A DNA stretch of 64,000 nucleotides, taken from NCBI RefSeq assembly GCF_001570425.1, contig NZ_BCSX01000011.1, forward strand, positions 124,001-188,000. The letters are read 5' to 3'. Made by a program: the position numbers and the translations under genes. Positions 15,595 through 25,620 of the stretch are shown in pieces. The notes under the pieces are model-generated. The model made no database searches, was not told the DNA's origin, and saw only the letters and a list, made by a program, of their open reading frames with translations. Positions within the stretch are counted from its first letter, which is position 1; every line of letters starts with the position of its first letter. This DNA comes from Mycolicibacterium brisbanense. Its GTDB lineage: Bacteria > Actinomycetota > Actinomycetes > Mycobacteriales > Mycobacteriaceae.

Positions 15595-16788
15595 ATGCAG
15601 TCCTACGTCGGTTCACGGGCCATCGTCGTCGGCGGTTCGATCGGAGGGCTCACCACTGCGCTCTTGCTGCGCAAGTTGGGCTTCGTGGTGGACGTGTTCG
15701 AGCGAACGCCCACCAACCTCGAGCACCGCGGCGGCGGGATCGTCCTGCAACCCGCCATGATGCGGTGGTTCGACGGGCACAGCACCCGGCAGATCGAAGA
15801 ACTCAGCACCGAGAGCTCACGCCTGCGCTACCTCGGCCGCGACAACGAAGTCCTGCACGACGAGCCGGCACACTGGCGATACACCTCATGGGACACGGTC
15901 TATCGCGCGCTGCTGAGCGACTTCGGTGCCGAGCACTATCACCTGGGCGAATTCTTCGCCGGGTTCAGCCAGGATGCCGACCATGTCGAACTGCGGTTCT
16001 CTTCGGGGCGTAGGGAATCCGCCGACCTGGTCGTGTTCGCCGACGGCATCAGCTCGACGGCTCGCCGGCGGCTGTTTCCCGACCTGGCGCGCCATTACTC
16101 CGGCTACGTCGGGTGGCGTGGGACGGTGCGCGAGGAACTGGTGAGCGACGAGACGCGCGCCATCCTCGCCGATGCCCTGACATACAGCCTGGGCCCGAAC
16201 ACTCAGGCCGTCATGTACACGATCCCCGGTATGGACGGTGAGCTCGAAGTGGGACAGCGGCTCCTGAACTACGTGTGGTACCGCAACGTGGCCGACGGCC
16301 CGGAACTGCACGAATTGACCACCGAGGTAAGAGGATTCGAGGCTCCGGTATCGCTGCATCCGGGTGCGGTGCAGCAGCGCTACATCGACGAGATGAAGGC
16401 CGCCGCTGTCCGAGATCTGGCGCCGGCCGTGGCCGAAGTCGTCGTCGGCACCGAGCAGCCTTACCTCCAGGTGGTTTTCGATACGCGCATTCCGGCAATG
16501 GCCGATGGGCGCATCGCGATCATCGGCGACGCCGCATTTGCCGCTCGACCCCACGCGGCGGCGGGTTCGGCCAAGGCCGCAGCGGATGCCTGGGCGCTGT
16601 ACGAGCATCTCGGAGCTCACGACGGCGGTATCGCCGAAGCGCTGAAGCTCTGGGAGCCGGGGCAACTCGAACTCGGCAACCGGCTGGTCGACCGGGTCTC
16701 GGCGATGGGCGCCCGCTCACAGTTCTCCAACACCTGGGTGCCTGGCGATCCCGATCTGCGCTTCGGTCTGTACGGGCCCGGCGAGTAA
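15595..16788 (+). CDS. FAD-dependent aromatic hydroxylase, 2,6-dihydroxypyridine hydroxylase-like
   Basis: The ATG at 15595 follows AAGGAGGTTCGACC and yields 397 residues. The Rossmann motif VVGGSIGGL (residues 11-19) and GDAAFAARPHAAAG (about residue 310) identify a class A flavin monooxygenase, again with the RPHAAAG signature of the dihydroxypyridine-hydroxylase branch. It is paralogous to the gene at the left edge. It probably hydroxylates an aromatic or heteroaromatic ring with NAD(P)H and O2. The promoter holds the second copy of the GGACTGTGTG motif, and a strong hairpin follows at 16891. Confidence 0.87.
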   Translation: MQSYVGSRAIVVGGSIGGLTTALLLRKLGFVVDVFERTPTNLEHRGGGIVLQPAMMRWFDGHSTRQIEELSTESSRLRYLGRDNEVLHDEPAHWRYTSWDTVYRALLSDFGAEHYHLGEFFAGFSQDADHVELRFSSGRRESADLVVFADGISSTARRRLFPDLARHYSGYVGWRGTVREELVSDETRAILADALTYSLGPNTQAVMYTIPGMDGELEVGQRLLNYVWYRNVADGPELHELTTEVRGFEAPVSLHPGAVQQRYIDEMKAAAVRDLAPAVAEVVVGTEQPYLQVVFDTRIPAMADGRIAIIGDAAFAARPHAAAGSAKAAADAWALYEHLGAHDGGIAEALKLWEPGQLELGNRLVDRVSAMGARSQFSNTWVPGDPDLRFGLYGPGE

Positions 16789-16890
16789 CTTGACTAATCG
16801 AAATACCCTGCAAACAAAGGAATGTGACCGCCGAATGGTCCTCGACGAGACCGGAGCGGGGCGCGACAATTCTCACCAACTGACCGACGA

Positions 16891-16922
16891 AATTGCCCAT
16901 CTCCGTGCGGAGATGGGCAATT
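16891..16922. terminator. Strong bidirectional hairpin
   Basis: AATTGCCCATCTCCG and CGGAGATGGGCAATT pair perfectly over 15 bp with a 2-nt TG between them. It sits between the convergent hydroxylase (ends 16788) and secreted phosphatase (ends 16937), the expected place for a shared terminator. The flanking AATT ends give only short U-tracts. Confidence 0.75.
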
Positions 16923-16936
16923 CGCGTCTGCGCCGG

Positions 16937-18262
16937 TCAGGCCGCGTCCTTCTCACCGTCGGCTTTGGGTGACTCGCCGGTGGCCCGGGACGTGCCGGCC
17001 CGACCGGTGATCTTCTTGACCGCGTCGCTGAGCTTCTGGACCGACGAGGCCACCTGATCGGAGGTGCTCTGCACGGCCTCGCGAACCCGATCTCCGCTGC
17101 GGTTGACCGACTTCGTCACGCCGGGCAGGGCCTTATTTCCGTCGGACAGATCTGTCGCGCCACGGGGCTTCGACTTGACGGTGGTGTCGGACAACTTCGG
17201 TGCGCCCGTGAGGCTTTGAGGTCCGGCGGCCGAATCGATGGTCTCCTCGGCGTTCTTGACGTTCGCCTCGACAGACGTCTTGACGGTGCTGACCGCCGAG
17301 GACAGCGCCTGCTGTGTGGAAGCGGCATCGGTCGGCACGGCGTCCTTGCTCCGGTTGATGACCTCGGCGTTGATCGCGCGGCCGAACTTGACGACGGAGA
17401 AGCTCGCCGTGGCGATGGCGTGGTTGATCGCGGTGGCGATGGTGGCCGGGTCTGGCGTGGTGAAGGCTGCCTTCACACTGTCGGCGGCCTGCTGTAGCTG
17501 CCGGGTCAAAGTGCGGACCTGCAGTTGTACGTTGGTTTCGAATGCCGGTTGGGTGCCGAACTTTTCACCGTCCCAGTCCACCAATGTCCAACCGTCTTGG
17601 GGATTGCCTTCGATCACCACGTAGCTGGTGTTGGTGAGCGGATGGGTGGTGAGCAGCCTGATCTTGTCGGCAGTGCTCAGGTTCTGGGCGTTCATCATGG
17701 TCCAGAACATGATGGTGCCGCCGTGGGAGAACACTGCGACGTTGCGGTCGCCGTTGTCGTACATGGTCTGCAGAGCGCCATCCACCCTGGCGTCGAATTC
17801 GTTGCCGTCGATCGAGCCAGGGATCCGGGCACCGCGCTGGCCCGCGAACGCCCACGCTATCGGCGCTTTGAGATACCCGTTCATGGCTTCTTTCTCGGGA
17901 GTGCCCTCGTAATCACCCGCTTCGATTTCCTGCAGGCCGGGCAGGACCTGAATGGGTAGGCCGAGGTATTGCGACATCGGTGCCGCGGTCAATTGCGTGC
18001 GCACCATGGTCGAGGCGTAAATGGCGTCATAATTGTTGTCGCCGAGTTTCTTGGCGACGTCCTGGGCCTGCTGTTGTCCTTTGGGGGTGAGTACCGGACC
18101 GGGTGTCGACGTGTCGATCAAACCCGAAGTGTTGCCGTATGACTCGCCGTGCCGGATGAACGTCACGCGCATGACCTCGGCGGCGTTGGCGACGGGGATC
18201 GCCAGGCAGAAGGCGAGAAATGCCATGGCGACACCTCCCAGGATCGATTGTTTTCGCGTCAT
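16937..18262 (-). CDS. Secreted histidine phosphatase (phosphoglycerate-mutase-like) with long C-terminal tail
   Basis: The ATG at 18262 has GGAGG nine bases upstream; the 441-residue product begins with a signal peptide (hydrophobic core VAMAFLAFCLAIPVANA). The catalytic RHG is at Arg37-His38-Gly39 in TFIRHGES, and a second conserved His is in VAVFSHGGTIMFW. The phosphatase domain covers about residues 30-250. The remaining ~190 residues are Ala/Ser/Thr/Lys-rich, low in complexity, and probably helical or wall-spanning. It would act outside the membrane on an unknown phosphorylated substrate. The gene at 18454 is a tandem paralogue sharing both the catalytic domain and the tail type. Confidence 0.85.
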   Translation of the reverse strand: MTRKQSILGGVAMAFLAFCLAIPVANAAEVMRVTFIRHGESYGNTSGLIDTSTPGPVLTPKGQQQAQDVAKKLGDNNYDAIYASTMVRTQLTAAPMSQYLGLPIQVLPGLQEIEAGDYEGTPEKEAMNGYLKAPIAWAFAGQRGARIPGSIDGNEFDARVDGALQTMYDNGDRNVAVFSHGGTIMFWTMMNAQNLSTADKIRLLTTHPLTNTSYVVIEGNPQDGWTLVDWDGEKFGTQPAFETNVQLQVRTLTRQLQQAADSVKAAFTTPDPATIATAINHAIATASFSVVKFGRAINAEVINRSKDAVPTDAASTQQALSSAVSTVKTSVEANVKNAEETIDSAAGPQSLTGAPKLSDTTVKSKPRGATDLSDGNKALPGVTKSVNRSGDRVREAVQSTSDQVASSVQKLSDAVKKITGRAGTSRATGESPKADGEKDAA

Positions 18263-18453
18263 GCTGATGTGCCTCCGTAAGCAGTAGTGGGGACGGTCCC
18301 AGGAATTGTTCGGGAAATCGCAAGGAATTTGGCAGCTTGTCCCGGTGTCCGGGATGTCAGTTTGGCGAATTGTCCATCCCCGCGGCTGAATTCGCGCGCG
18401 ACAATTCGGTCCCTTGGGCGAACCAGGGATGGTTATTTGCCGGGAGGTTTACC

Positions 18454-19716
18454 TCACGCGGCGTCTTTCGACGTGCTGTGCGATCCGCTGTCGGCGGACT
18501 TGTCGGCGTTGGTCAGCTTCTTGACGGTGTCTCGAACCCTTTGGCGCGCAACAGAAGCGCCCTTGCCGGAAGCTGCCTTGTTGCCGGTGGTGAGATTCGT
18601 AGCGCCATTGATTTTTCGGGTGACCTTGACGGCGTCGCTCTCGGTGGACGAGGTCAATTTGGTGGCGGCGGTGCTGTCGGTGTTCGCCGTATGTGTCGCC
18701 GGCGCAACGTCGTTCAGTGTGTTCGGGATGTTGGCGATTGCGTTGACGGTGTCGGTCACCGAGTCTTTCACGAACTTCACCCCCGCCTTGGCGACGTCCT
18801 GCACACCCTGAGCGCCGGTGCTGACGATGGCAGCGGCGTCGGGCTTGAGAACGGGTACCCGCATGTTGTAGACCGCTTGCTGCGGCGCGACAATCAGATC
18901 GCGGACATTGACGAACATCTGGGTCGGGTAGTCGGCCGGGCCGACCTCTTGGCCGGCCCAGCTCTTCAAAGTCCAGCCACCGTCGGCATTCTCATCCACC
19001 ACCACGACGTCACCGTTGGTCAGCGGGTGCTGCACGATCAACAGCAGGTTCGGATTGTCGACGTTCATCATGGTCCAGAACATGATGGTGGCGCCGTGGG
19101 AGAACACCGCGGCGTTCTGATTGCCGTCTTCGCCCGCCGGGGTGTCCGCCTCGATCTGCTTCATGGAGTTGGTCATTCGCTCGTTGAACTCCAGGCCGGT
19201 CTCGCCGCCGGGGACCGGGACGAACTGCAGGCCCAACGTCCAGGCCAGCGGAGCGACGATGTAACCGATGCGGCCGATACCGGTCTGCTCGGGCAGGCCC
19301 TCGAAGATGCCCGCATTGATTTCCTGCACGCCGATGCGCTCGCCGGCGTCGGTGTTCTTCGGATAGCCGATGACGGTGACGGGCAGGTTCACGTCGGTCG
19401 AGAGTGGCTTGGCGGTCTGCTGGGTGCGGACCATGGTCGACGCATAGATCGCGTCGACAGACCCGTATTTGTCGGTGTAGGCAGGCGAAGTGAGGTAGGC
19501 GGCGACGGCGTTGGCCTGGTCCACGCCCTTGGGTGTCAGATCTGGGCCCGGTACCGAGGTGTCGATCTTGTTGGTGGCATTGCCATAGGACTCTCCGTGC
19601 CGGATGAACGTCACCGTCATGGCGGACGCGGGCAGCGCGGTCGCCGCCAAGAGCGCGCAGGCTGTCAGGGTCGTTGCAGCGGCCCCGGCGGTCCGGCGTC
19701 CCGAGAGTGTTCGCAT
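18454..19716 (-). CDS. Secreted histidine phosphatase, tandem paralogue
   Basis: I chose ATG 19716 because GGAGAAC lies just upstream and a clear signal peptide follows (TLTACALLAATALPASA); the product has 420 residues. The catalytic FIRHGES motif has Arg39-His40-Gly41, and AVFSHGATIMFW supplies the second histidine. As in its neighbour, a 150-residue low-complexity tail follows the domain, with a related block (GATNLTTGNKAASG versus GATDLSDGNKALPG) and both proteins ending in KDAA. The 190-bp gap between the genes holds only weak hairpins. The pair probably arose by duplication. Confidence 0.85.
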   Translation of the reverse strand: MRTLSGRRTAGAAATTLTACALLAATALPASAMTVTFIRHGESYGNATNKIDTSVPGPDLTPKGVDQANAVAAYLTSPAYTDKYGSVDAIYASTMVRTQQTAKPLSTDVNLPVTVIGYPKNTDAGERIGVQEINAGIFEGLPEQTGIGRIGYIVAPLAWTLGLQFVPVPGGETGLEFNERMTNSMKQIEADTPAGEDGNQNAAVFSHGATIMFWTMMNVDNPNLLLIVQHPLTNGDVVVVDENADGGWTLKSWAGQEVGPADYPTQMFVNVRDLIVAPQQAVYNMRVPVLKPDAAAIVSTGAQGVQDVAKAGVKFVKDSVTDTVNAIANIPNTLNDVAPATHTANTDSTAATKLTSSTESDAVKVTRKINGATNLTTGNKAASGKGASVARQRVRDTVKKLTNADKSADSGSHSTSKDAA

Positions 19717-19834
19717 GTAGTTCTCCATCCGTTCGCCGGAATGTGGGTTGGCACACACTGGGAGTTCACTGTGTGCGCGCTCACTGTACAACATTTCAGA
19801 TGTGTCTACTAACGGGACCGTCAGCCATGCAAAA

Positions 19835-19863
19835 ATGCCCCTGAACTCGGGGTTCAGGGGCAT
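19835..19863 (-). terminator. Rho-independent terminator of the ddn-like gene
   Basis: ATGCCCCTGAAC and GTTCAGGGGCAT form a 12-bp stem around a 5-nt loop. On the minus strand the stem is followed by TTTTT. It lies 15 bp after the stop of the 19879-20355 gene, transcribed leftward. Confidence 0.85.
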
Positions 19864-19878
19864 CGCGCGTTTGCGGGC

Positions 19879-20364
<486 letters not shown>

Positions 20365-20775
20365 CTATCGGCTGATGAACGGGGTGAGCTTGGCTCGGAT
20401 GTGGTGGATCTGACCGTCGGACGCTGGGATGAGGAACGTTTCGTCGACGTGCGAGCACACCCGCCGGCCGAACAGGCGCGGCTTGGTGAGCACGTCGAAC
20501 TTGGCCCGGACATGGTCGCCGTCGACGGTGAACTCCGGCGGTGTGGTTCCTTCGATCACCCGGTATTGAGGGCCGCGGTTGAGACTGCGGCGCAAGTGAT
20601 TTCCCGAAAAGCCGGACTTGAGGCCGGCTTCGATGCGGATGCATCCAGGCGCGAACGGCACATTGTCGGCCTGGTGACTGGACAGCGCGTCGATGTAGGC
20701 CTGGGCCGCGGCGATGCGTTCGGCTTCCGACCGTGTCGATTCCCCGGTCGCTTCGCTCCTGCCCTCCGGTGTCAC
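20365..20775 (-). CDS. Small NTF2/SnoaL-like hypothetical protein
   Basis: A GTG at 20775, with GAGGG five bases upstream inside the 3' flank of fadA5, gives 136 residues. AQAYIDALSSHQADNVPFAP, IEAGLKSGFSGNHLRRSL, QYRVIEG and FTVDGDHVRAKFDV suggest a cone-shaped NTF2-like fold, though I do not recognise a named family with certainty. It is 8 bp downstream of the fadA5 stop and 9 bp before ddn, so the three form an operon. A role in steroid handling, as for ketosteroid-isomerase-like folds, is only inference. The in-frame extension to 21531 is antisense-frame noise within fadA5. Confidence 0.72.
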   Translation of the reverse strand: MTPEGRSEATGESTRSEAERIAAAQAYIDALSSHQADNVPFAPGCIRIEAGLKSGFSGNHLRRSLNRGPQYRVIEGTTPPEFTVDGDHVRAKFDVLTKPRLFGRRVCSHVDETFLIPASDGQIHHIRAKLTPFISR

Positions 20776-20783
20776 CGAATCCC

Positions 20784-21956
<1,173 letters not shown>

Positions 21957-21957
21957 C

Positions 21958-21971
21958 TAGAACACGTTTCA
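21958..21971. promoter_or_regulatory. KstR operator, fadA5/cyp125
   Basis: TAGAACACGTTTCA fits the KstR consensus TnnAACnnGTTnnA. It lies in the divergent fadA5-cyp125 promoter, where KstR binds in mycobacteria. Cholesterol-derived metabolites relieve KstR repression. Confidence 0.85.
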
Positions 21972-22100
21972 TTAGTCTGACAAGCGGCGATGCCGTGGTG
22001 CCTTTTATCTGCGGTGAAGGCATGTTTCAATGGTCTGCAAGACGTACTAGACGGATTTGTCTCGCTGCCCGCCATGTACTGGAGTTTCAAGGAGATGAGC

Positions 22101-23351
22101 ATGCCCTGCCCGAACCTTCCCCACGGCTTCGACCCCCTGGATGCGGAGTTGAATCTCAAAGGTCTGCCCGTCGCCGAGCTCGCCGAGCTCCGTAAGTCCG
22201 CGCCGGTCCACTGGGTGGACGTCCCGGGCGGTACGGGCGGGTTCGGCGACAAGGGCTACTGGCTGGTCACCCGGCACGCCGATGTCAAAGAGGTGTCGAA
22301 GCGCAACGACGTGTTCGGTAGCTCACCCGACGGGGCCATCCCGGTCTGGCCGCAGGAGATGACGCGCGAAGCGGTGGACCTGCAACGTGCCGTGCTGCTC
22401 AACATGGATGCTCCGCAGCACACCCGCCTGCGCAAGATCATCTCCCGTGGTTTCACCCCGCGGGCCATCGGCCGGCTGGAGGCCGAACTGCGCGAGCGGG
22501 CCCAGAAGATCGCCGAGGCCGCGGCATCCGCGGAGGCCGGCGACTTCGTCGAGCAGGTGTCGTGCGAGCTGCCGCTGCAGGCCATCGCCGGTCTGCTCGG
22601 GGTTCCGCAGGACGACCGGGACAAGCTCTTCCGCTGGTCCAACGAGATGACCGCGGGCGAGGATCCCGAATACGCCGACGTCGATCCGGCGATGTCCTCA
22701 TTCGAGCTCATCACCTACGCCATGAAGATGGCCGAGGAGCGCGCCAACAACCCCACCGACGACATCGTCACGCAGCTGATTCAGGCCGATATCGACGGTG
22801 AGAAGCTCTCCGACGACGAGTTCGGCTTCTTCGTGGTGATGCTCGCGGTCGCGGGCAACGAGACCACCCGCAACTCGATCACGCACGGCATGATCGCCTT
22901 CTCGCAGCACCCCGAACAGTGGGAGCTGTACAAGAAGGATCGCCCGGACACTGCCGCCGACGAGATCGTCCGTTGGGCCACACCGGTTTCGGCGTTCCAG
23001 CGCACCGCGCTGGAGGATGTCGAGCTGGGTGGGGTGCAGATCAAGAAGGGGCAGCGCGTCGTGATGTCCTACCGCTCGGCCAACTTCGACGACGAGGTGT
23101 TCGAGAATCCCCACACCTTCGACATCCTGCGTAACCCCAACCCGCACGTCGGTTTCGGTGGTACCGGGGCGCACTACTGCATCGGCGCAAACCTGGCCCG
23201 GATGACCATCAATCTGATCTTCAACGCTGTCGCCGACCACATGCCCGACCTCAAGCCGCTCGGCCAGCCCGAGCGGCTGAAGTCCGGCTGGCTCAACGGC
23301 ATCAAGCACTGGCAGGTCGACTACACGGGTAAATGCCCGGTGGCTCACTAA
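22101..23351 (+). CDS. cyp125: Steroid C26/27-monooxygenase CYP125
   Basis: The ATG at 22101 has AAGGAG six bases upstream; an ATG two codons earlier abuts the ribosome site and is less likely. The 416-residue P450 has the oxygen-activation helix motif AGNETTR and the heme loop FGGTGAHYCIG with Cys360 as axial ligand. CYP125 oxidises the terminal side-chain carbon of cholesterol and cholestenone, starting side-chain degradation. It heads the operon cyp125-fadE28-fadE29-chsH2-chsH1-ltp2, under the KstR site at 21958. Confidence 0.92.
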   Translation: MPCPNLPHGFDPLDAELNLKGLPVAELAELRKSAPVHWVDVPGGTGGFGDKGYWLVTRHADVKEVSKRNDVFGSSPDGAIPVWPQEMTREAVDLQRAVLLNMDAPQHTRLRKIISRGFTPRAIGRLEAELRERAQKIAEAAASAEAGDFVEQVSCELPLQAIAGLLGVPQDDRDKLFRWSNEMTAGEDPEYADVDPAMSSFELITYAMKMAEERANNPTDDIVTQLIQADIDGEKLSDDEFGFFVVMLAVAGNETTRNSITHGMIAFSQHPEQWELYKKDRPDTAADEIVRWATPVSAFQRTALEDVELGGVQIKKGQRVVMSYRSANFDDEVFENPHTFDILRNPNPHVGFGGTGAHYCIGANLARMTINLIFNAVADHMPDLKPLGQPERLKSGWLNGIKHWQVDYTGKCPVAH

Positions 23352-23371
23352 CGCAGACTCGAGGAGAACGG

Positions 23372-24376
23372 GTGGATTTCACACCGAACCCGGAGCAGCA
23401 GGCCGTCGCCGACGTGGTGACGTCCGTGCTGGAGCGGGACAACAGTTGGGACGCACTGGTTTCCGGCGGCGTGACTGCGCTTGCGGTGCCTGAGCGGCTC
23501 GGCGGTGACGGCCTCGGTCTACTGGAGGTCGCCACCGCCCTGACCGAGATCGGCAGGCACGGCACCATCAGCCCCGCGCTGGCCACCCTCGGATTGGGTC
23601 TGGTCCCGCTGCTGGACCTGGCTTCCGAGCCGCAGCAGGACCGCTACCTGGCCGGCGTCGCCGGGGGAGCCGTCCTGTCGGCGGCGCTCAACGAGCCCGG
23701 TACCCAGCTGCCCGAACGGCCTGCCGTCACGTATGCGGACGGGAAGCTCTCCGGTACGAAAGTCGCTGTGCCCTACGCTGAATCGGCCCAGTGGCTGGTG
23801 GTCACCGCCGATAGCGGCGTGGTCGTGGTGGCCCCGAACGCCGCCGGTGTCACCCTGACAAAGACGCCGACCGCCAACGGTTCCGACGAATACGTCGTGA
23901 CGTTCGCCGACGTGGCGATTGGCGCCGAGGATGTCCTGCAGGGCGCGTCCGCTCACCGGGTGAACCAGCTCGCGTTGGCGACGACGGGCGCGTTCGCGGC
24001 GGGGCTGGTGGCAGGTGCGCTGCGGCTCACCGCCGATTACGTCGCCACCCGCGAGCAGTTCGGTCGCCCGTTGTCTACCTTCCAGACCGTCGCCGCCCAG
24101 CTCTCGGAGGTCTACATCGCCTCGCGGACCATCGATCTGGTGTCCACCTCGGCGACCTGGCTGTTGTCGGAAGGGCTCGACGCCGACGACGACCTCGCCA
24201 TCCTCGGCTACTGGCTGACCTCACAGGCGCCTCCGGCGATGCGCACCTGTCACCATCTGCACGGTGGCATGGGCATGGACATCACCTATCCGATGGACCG
24301 CTACTACTCGTCGATCAAGGACCTGGCCCGGTCGCTGGGCGGTCCGCTGCGCCGGCTGGACCTGGTGGGAGCGTAA
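23372..24376 (+). CDS. fadE28: Acyl-CoA dehydrogenase subunit ChsE1 (FadE28)
   Basis: A GTG at 23372 preceded by GAGGAGAACG gives 334 residues of the short, divergent acyl-CoA dehydrogenase type. In M. tuberculosis FadE28 pairs with FadE29 as the alpha2beta2 enzyme ChsE1-ChsE2 that dehydrogenates the 2'-propanoate side chain of the steroid CoA ester. The C-terminal HHLHGGMGMDITYP matches the family. It follows cyp125 by 20 bp and precedes fadE29 by 2 bp. Confidence 0.9.
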   Translation: MDFTPNPEQQAVADVVTSVLERDNSWDALVSGGVTALAVPERLGGDGLGLLEVATALTEIGRHGTISPALATLGLGLVPLLDLASEPQQDRYLAGVAGGAVLSAALNEPGTQLPERPAVTYADGKLSGTKVAVPYAESAQWLVVTADSGVVVVAPNAAGVTLTKTPTANGSDEYVVTFADVAIGAEDVLQGASAHRVNQLALATTGAFAAGLVAGALRLTADYVATREQFGRPLSTFQTVAAQLSEVYIASRTIDLVSTSATWLLSEGLDADDDLAILGYWLTSQAPPAMRTCHHLHGGMGMDITYPMDRYYSSIKDLARSLGGPLRRLDLVGA

Positions 24377-24378
24377 AC

Positions 24379-25542
24379 ATGTTCATTGAGCTGACGCCCG
24401 AACAGCGGGCACTGCAAGCCGAAATGCGGCAATACTTCTCGACCCTCATCACGCCGGACGAGGCCGCGGCGATGGAATCCGATCGGCACAACGAGGCCTA
24501 CCGCGCGGTGATCAAGCGCATGGGCTCCGACGGCAAGCTGGGCGTCGGCTGGCCCAAGGAATACGGCGGGCTGGGCTTCGGTCCCATCGAGCAGCAGATC
24601 TTCGTCAACGAGGCCAACCGCGCCGACGTCCCGCTGCCGCTGGTCACCCTGCAGACCGTGGGCCCGACCCTGCAGGTGTACGGCACCGAGGAACAGAAGA
24701 AGAAGTTCCTGCCCGGAATCCTTTCCGGTGACATCCATTTCGCGATCGGCTACTCCGAGCCGGACGCAGGCACAGACCTGGCGTCGCTGCGGACGACGGC
24801 CGTCAAGCATGGCGACGAGTACATCGTCAACGGCCAGAAGATGTGGACCACGGGCGCGCACGATGCCGACTACATCTGGCTGGCCTGCCGCACCGATCCC
24901 ACCGCCGCCAAGCACAAGGGCATCTCGATCCTCATCGTCGACACCAAGGATCCGGGATACTCGTGGACCCCGATCATCCTGTCCGACGGTGCGCACCACA
25001 CCAACGCGACGTACTACAACGACGTGCACGTGCCCGCCGACATGCTGGTCGGGGAGGAGAACGGCGGGTGGAAGCTCATCACCACCCAGCTCAACCACGA
25101 GCGGGTCAGCCTCGGGCCCGCCGGCCGTGTCGCGGGCATCTACGACCACGTCCGCGCCTGGGCATCCAAGCCCGGCTCAGACGGTGTCACGCCCATCGAG
25201 CATGACGACGCTCGGCATCTGCTCGGCCAGATCAAGGCCATCTGGCGGATCAACGAGCTGCTCAACTGGCAGGTCGCGGCGTCGGGCGAGACCATCGCGG
25301 TCGCCGACGCCGCCGCGACCAAGGTGTTCTCCACCGAGCGCATCCAAGAGGTGGGCCGGCTCGCCGAAGAACTCGTGGGCCGCTACGGCAACCCGGCCGA
25401 TCCCGAGACCGCCGAGCTGCTGGAGTGGCTGGACAAGATGACCAAGCGCAACCTGGTGATCACCTTCGGCGGCGGGGTCAACGAGGTGATGCGCGAGATG
25501 ATCGCCGCGTCCGGACTGAAGGTGCCGAGGGTCCCCAGGTGA
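24379..25542 (+). CDS. fadE29: Acyl-CoA dehydrogenase subunit ChsE2 (FadE29)
   Basis: The 387-residue protein has standard acyl-CoA dehydrogenase motifs: GWPKEYGG, GYSEPDAGTDLASLRTTA, NGQKMWTTGAHDADYIWL, and a C-terminal ITFGGGVNEVMREMIA. It partners FadE28 in the alpha2beta2 ChsE1-ChsE2 dehydrogenase acting on the steroid propanoyl-CoA side chain. It is 2 bp after fadE28 and 78 bp before chsH2; that gap holds a notable stem-loop. Confidence 0.92.
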   Translation: MFIELTPEQRALQAEMRQYFSTLITPDEAAAMESDRHNEAYRAVIKRMGSDGKLGVGWPKEYGGLGFGPIEQQIFVNEANRADVPLPLVTLQTVGPTLQVYGTEEQKKKFLPGILSGDIHFAIGYSEPDAGTDLASLRTTAVKHGDEYIVNGQKMWTTGAHDADYIWLACRTDPTAAKHKGISILIVDTKDPGYSWTPIILSDGAHHTNATYYNDVHVPADMLVGEENGGWKLITTQLNHERVSLGPAGRVAGIYDHVRAWASKPGSDGVTPIEHDDARHLLGQIKAIWRINELLNWQVAASGETIAVADAAATKVFSTERIQEVGRLAEELVGRYGNPADPETAELLEWLDKMTKRNLVITFGGGVNEVMREMIAASGLKVPRVPR

Positions 25543-25559
25543 AACCCGCGGCGCCGAAC

Positions 25560-25606
25560 GTGAAGTTGTTGGCGAAGAATCGCCGAAATCTCGCAAACAA
25601 CTTCAC
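25560..25606 (+). repeat. Nested stem-loop between fadE29 and chsH2
   Basis: GTGAAGTTGTT (25560-25570) pairs with AACAACTTCAC (25596-25606), and an inner GGCGA-AGAA-TCGCC stem lies between them. It is the only sizeable gap in an otherwise tightly packed operon and ends a few bases before the chsH2 ribosome site (GAGGAGAG). It may be an mRNA processing or stability element, a weak attenuator, or a dispersed palindromic repeat. Confidence 0.6.
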
Positions 25607-25620
25607 TTTCGAGGAGAGAG

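Noticed and set aside
18337..19812. Long plus-strand frame opposite the second phosphatase
   Set aside because: Mirror of a real gene with RHG motif; the frame has no recognisable domain.
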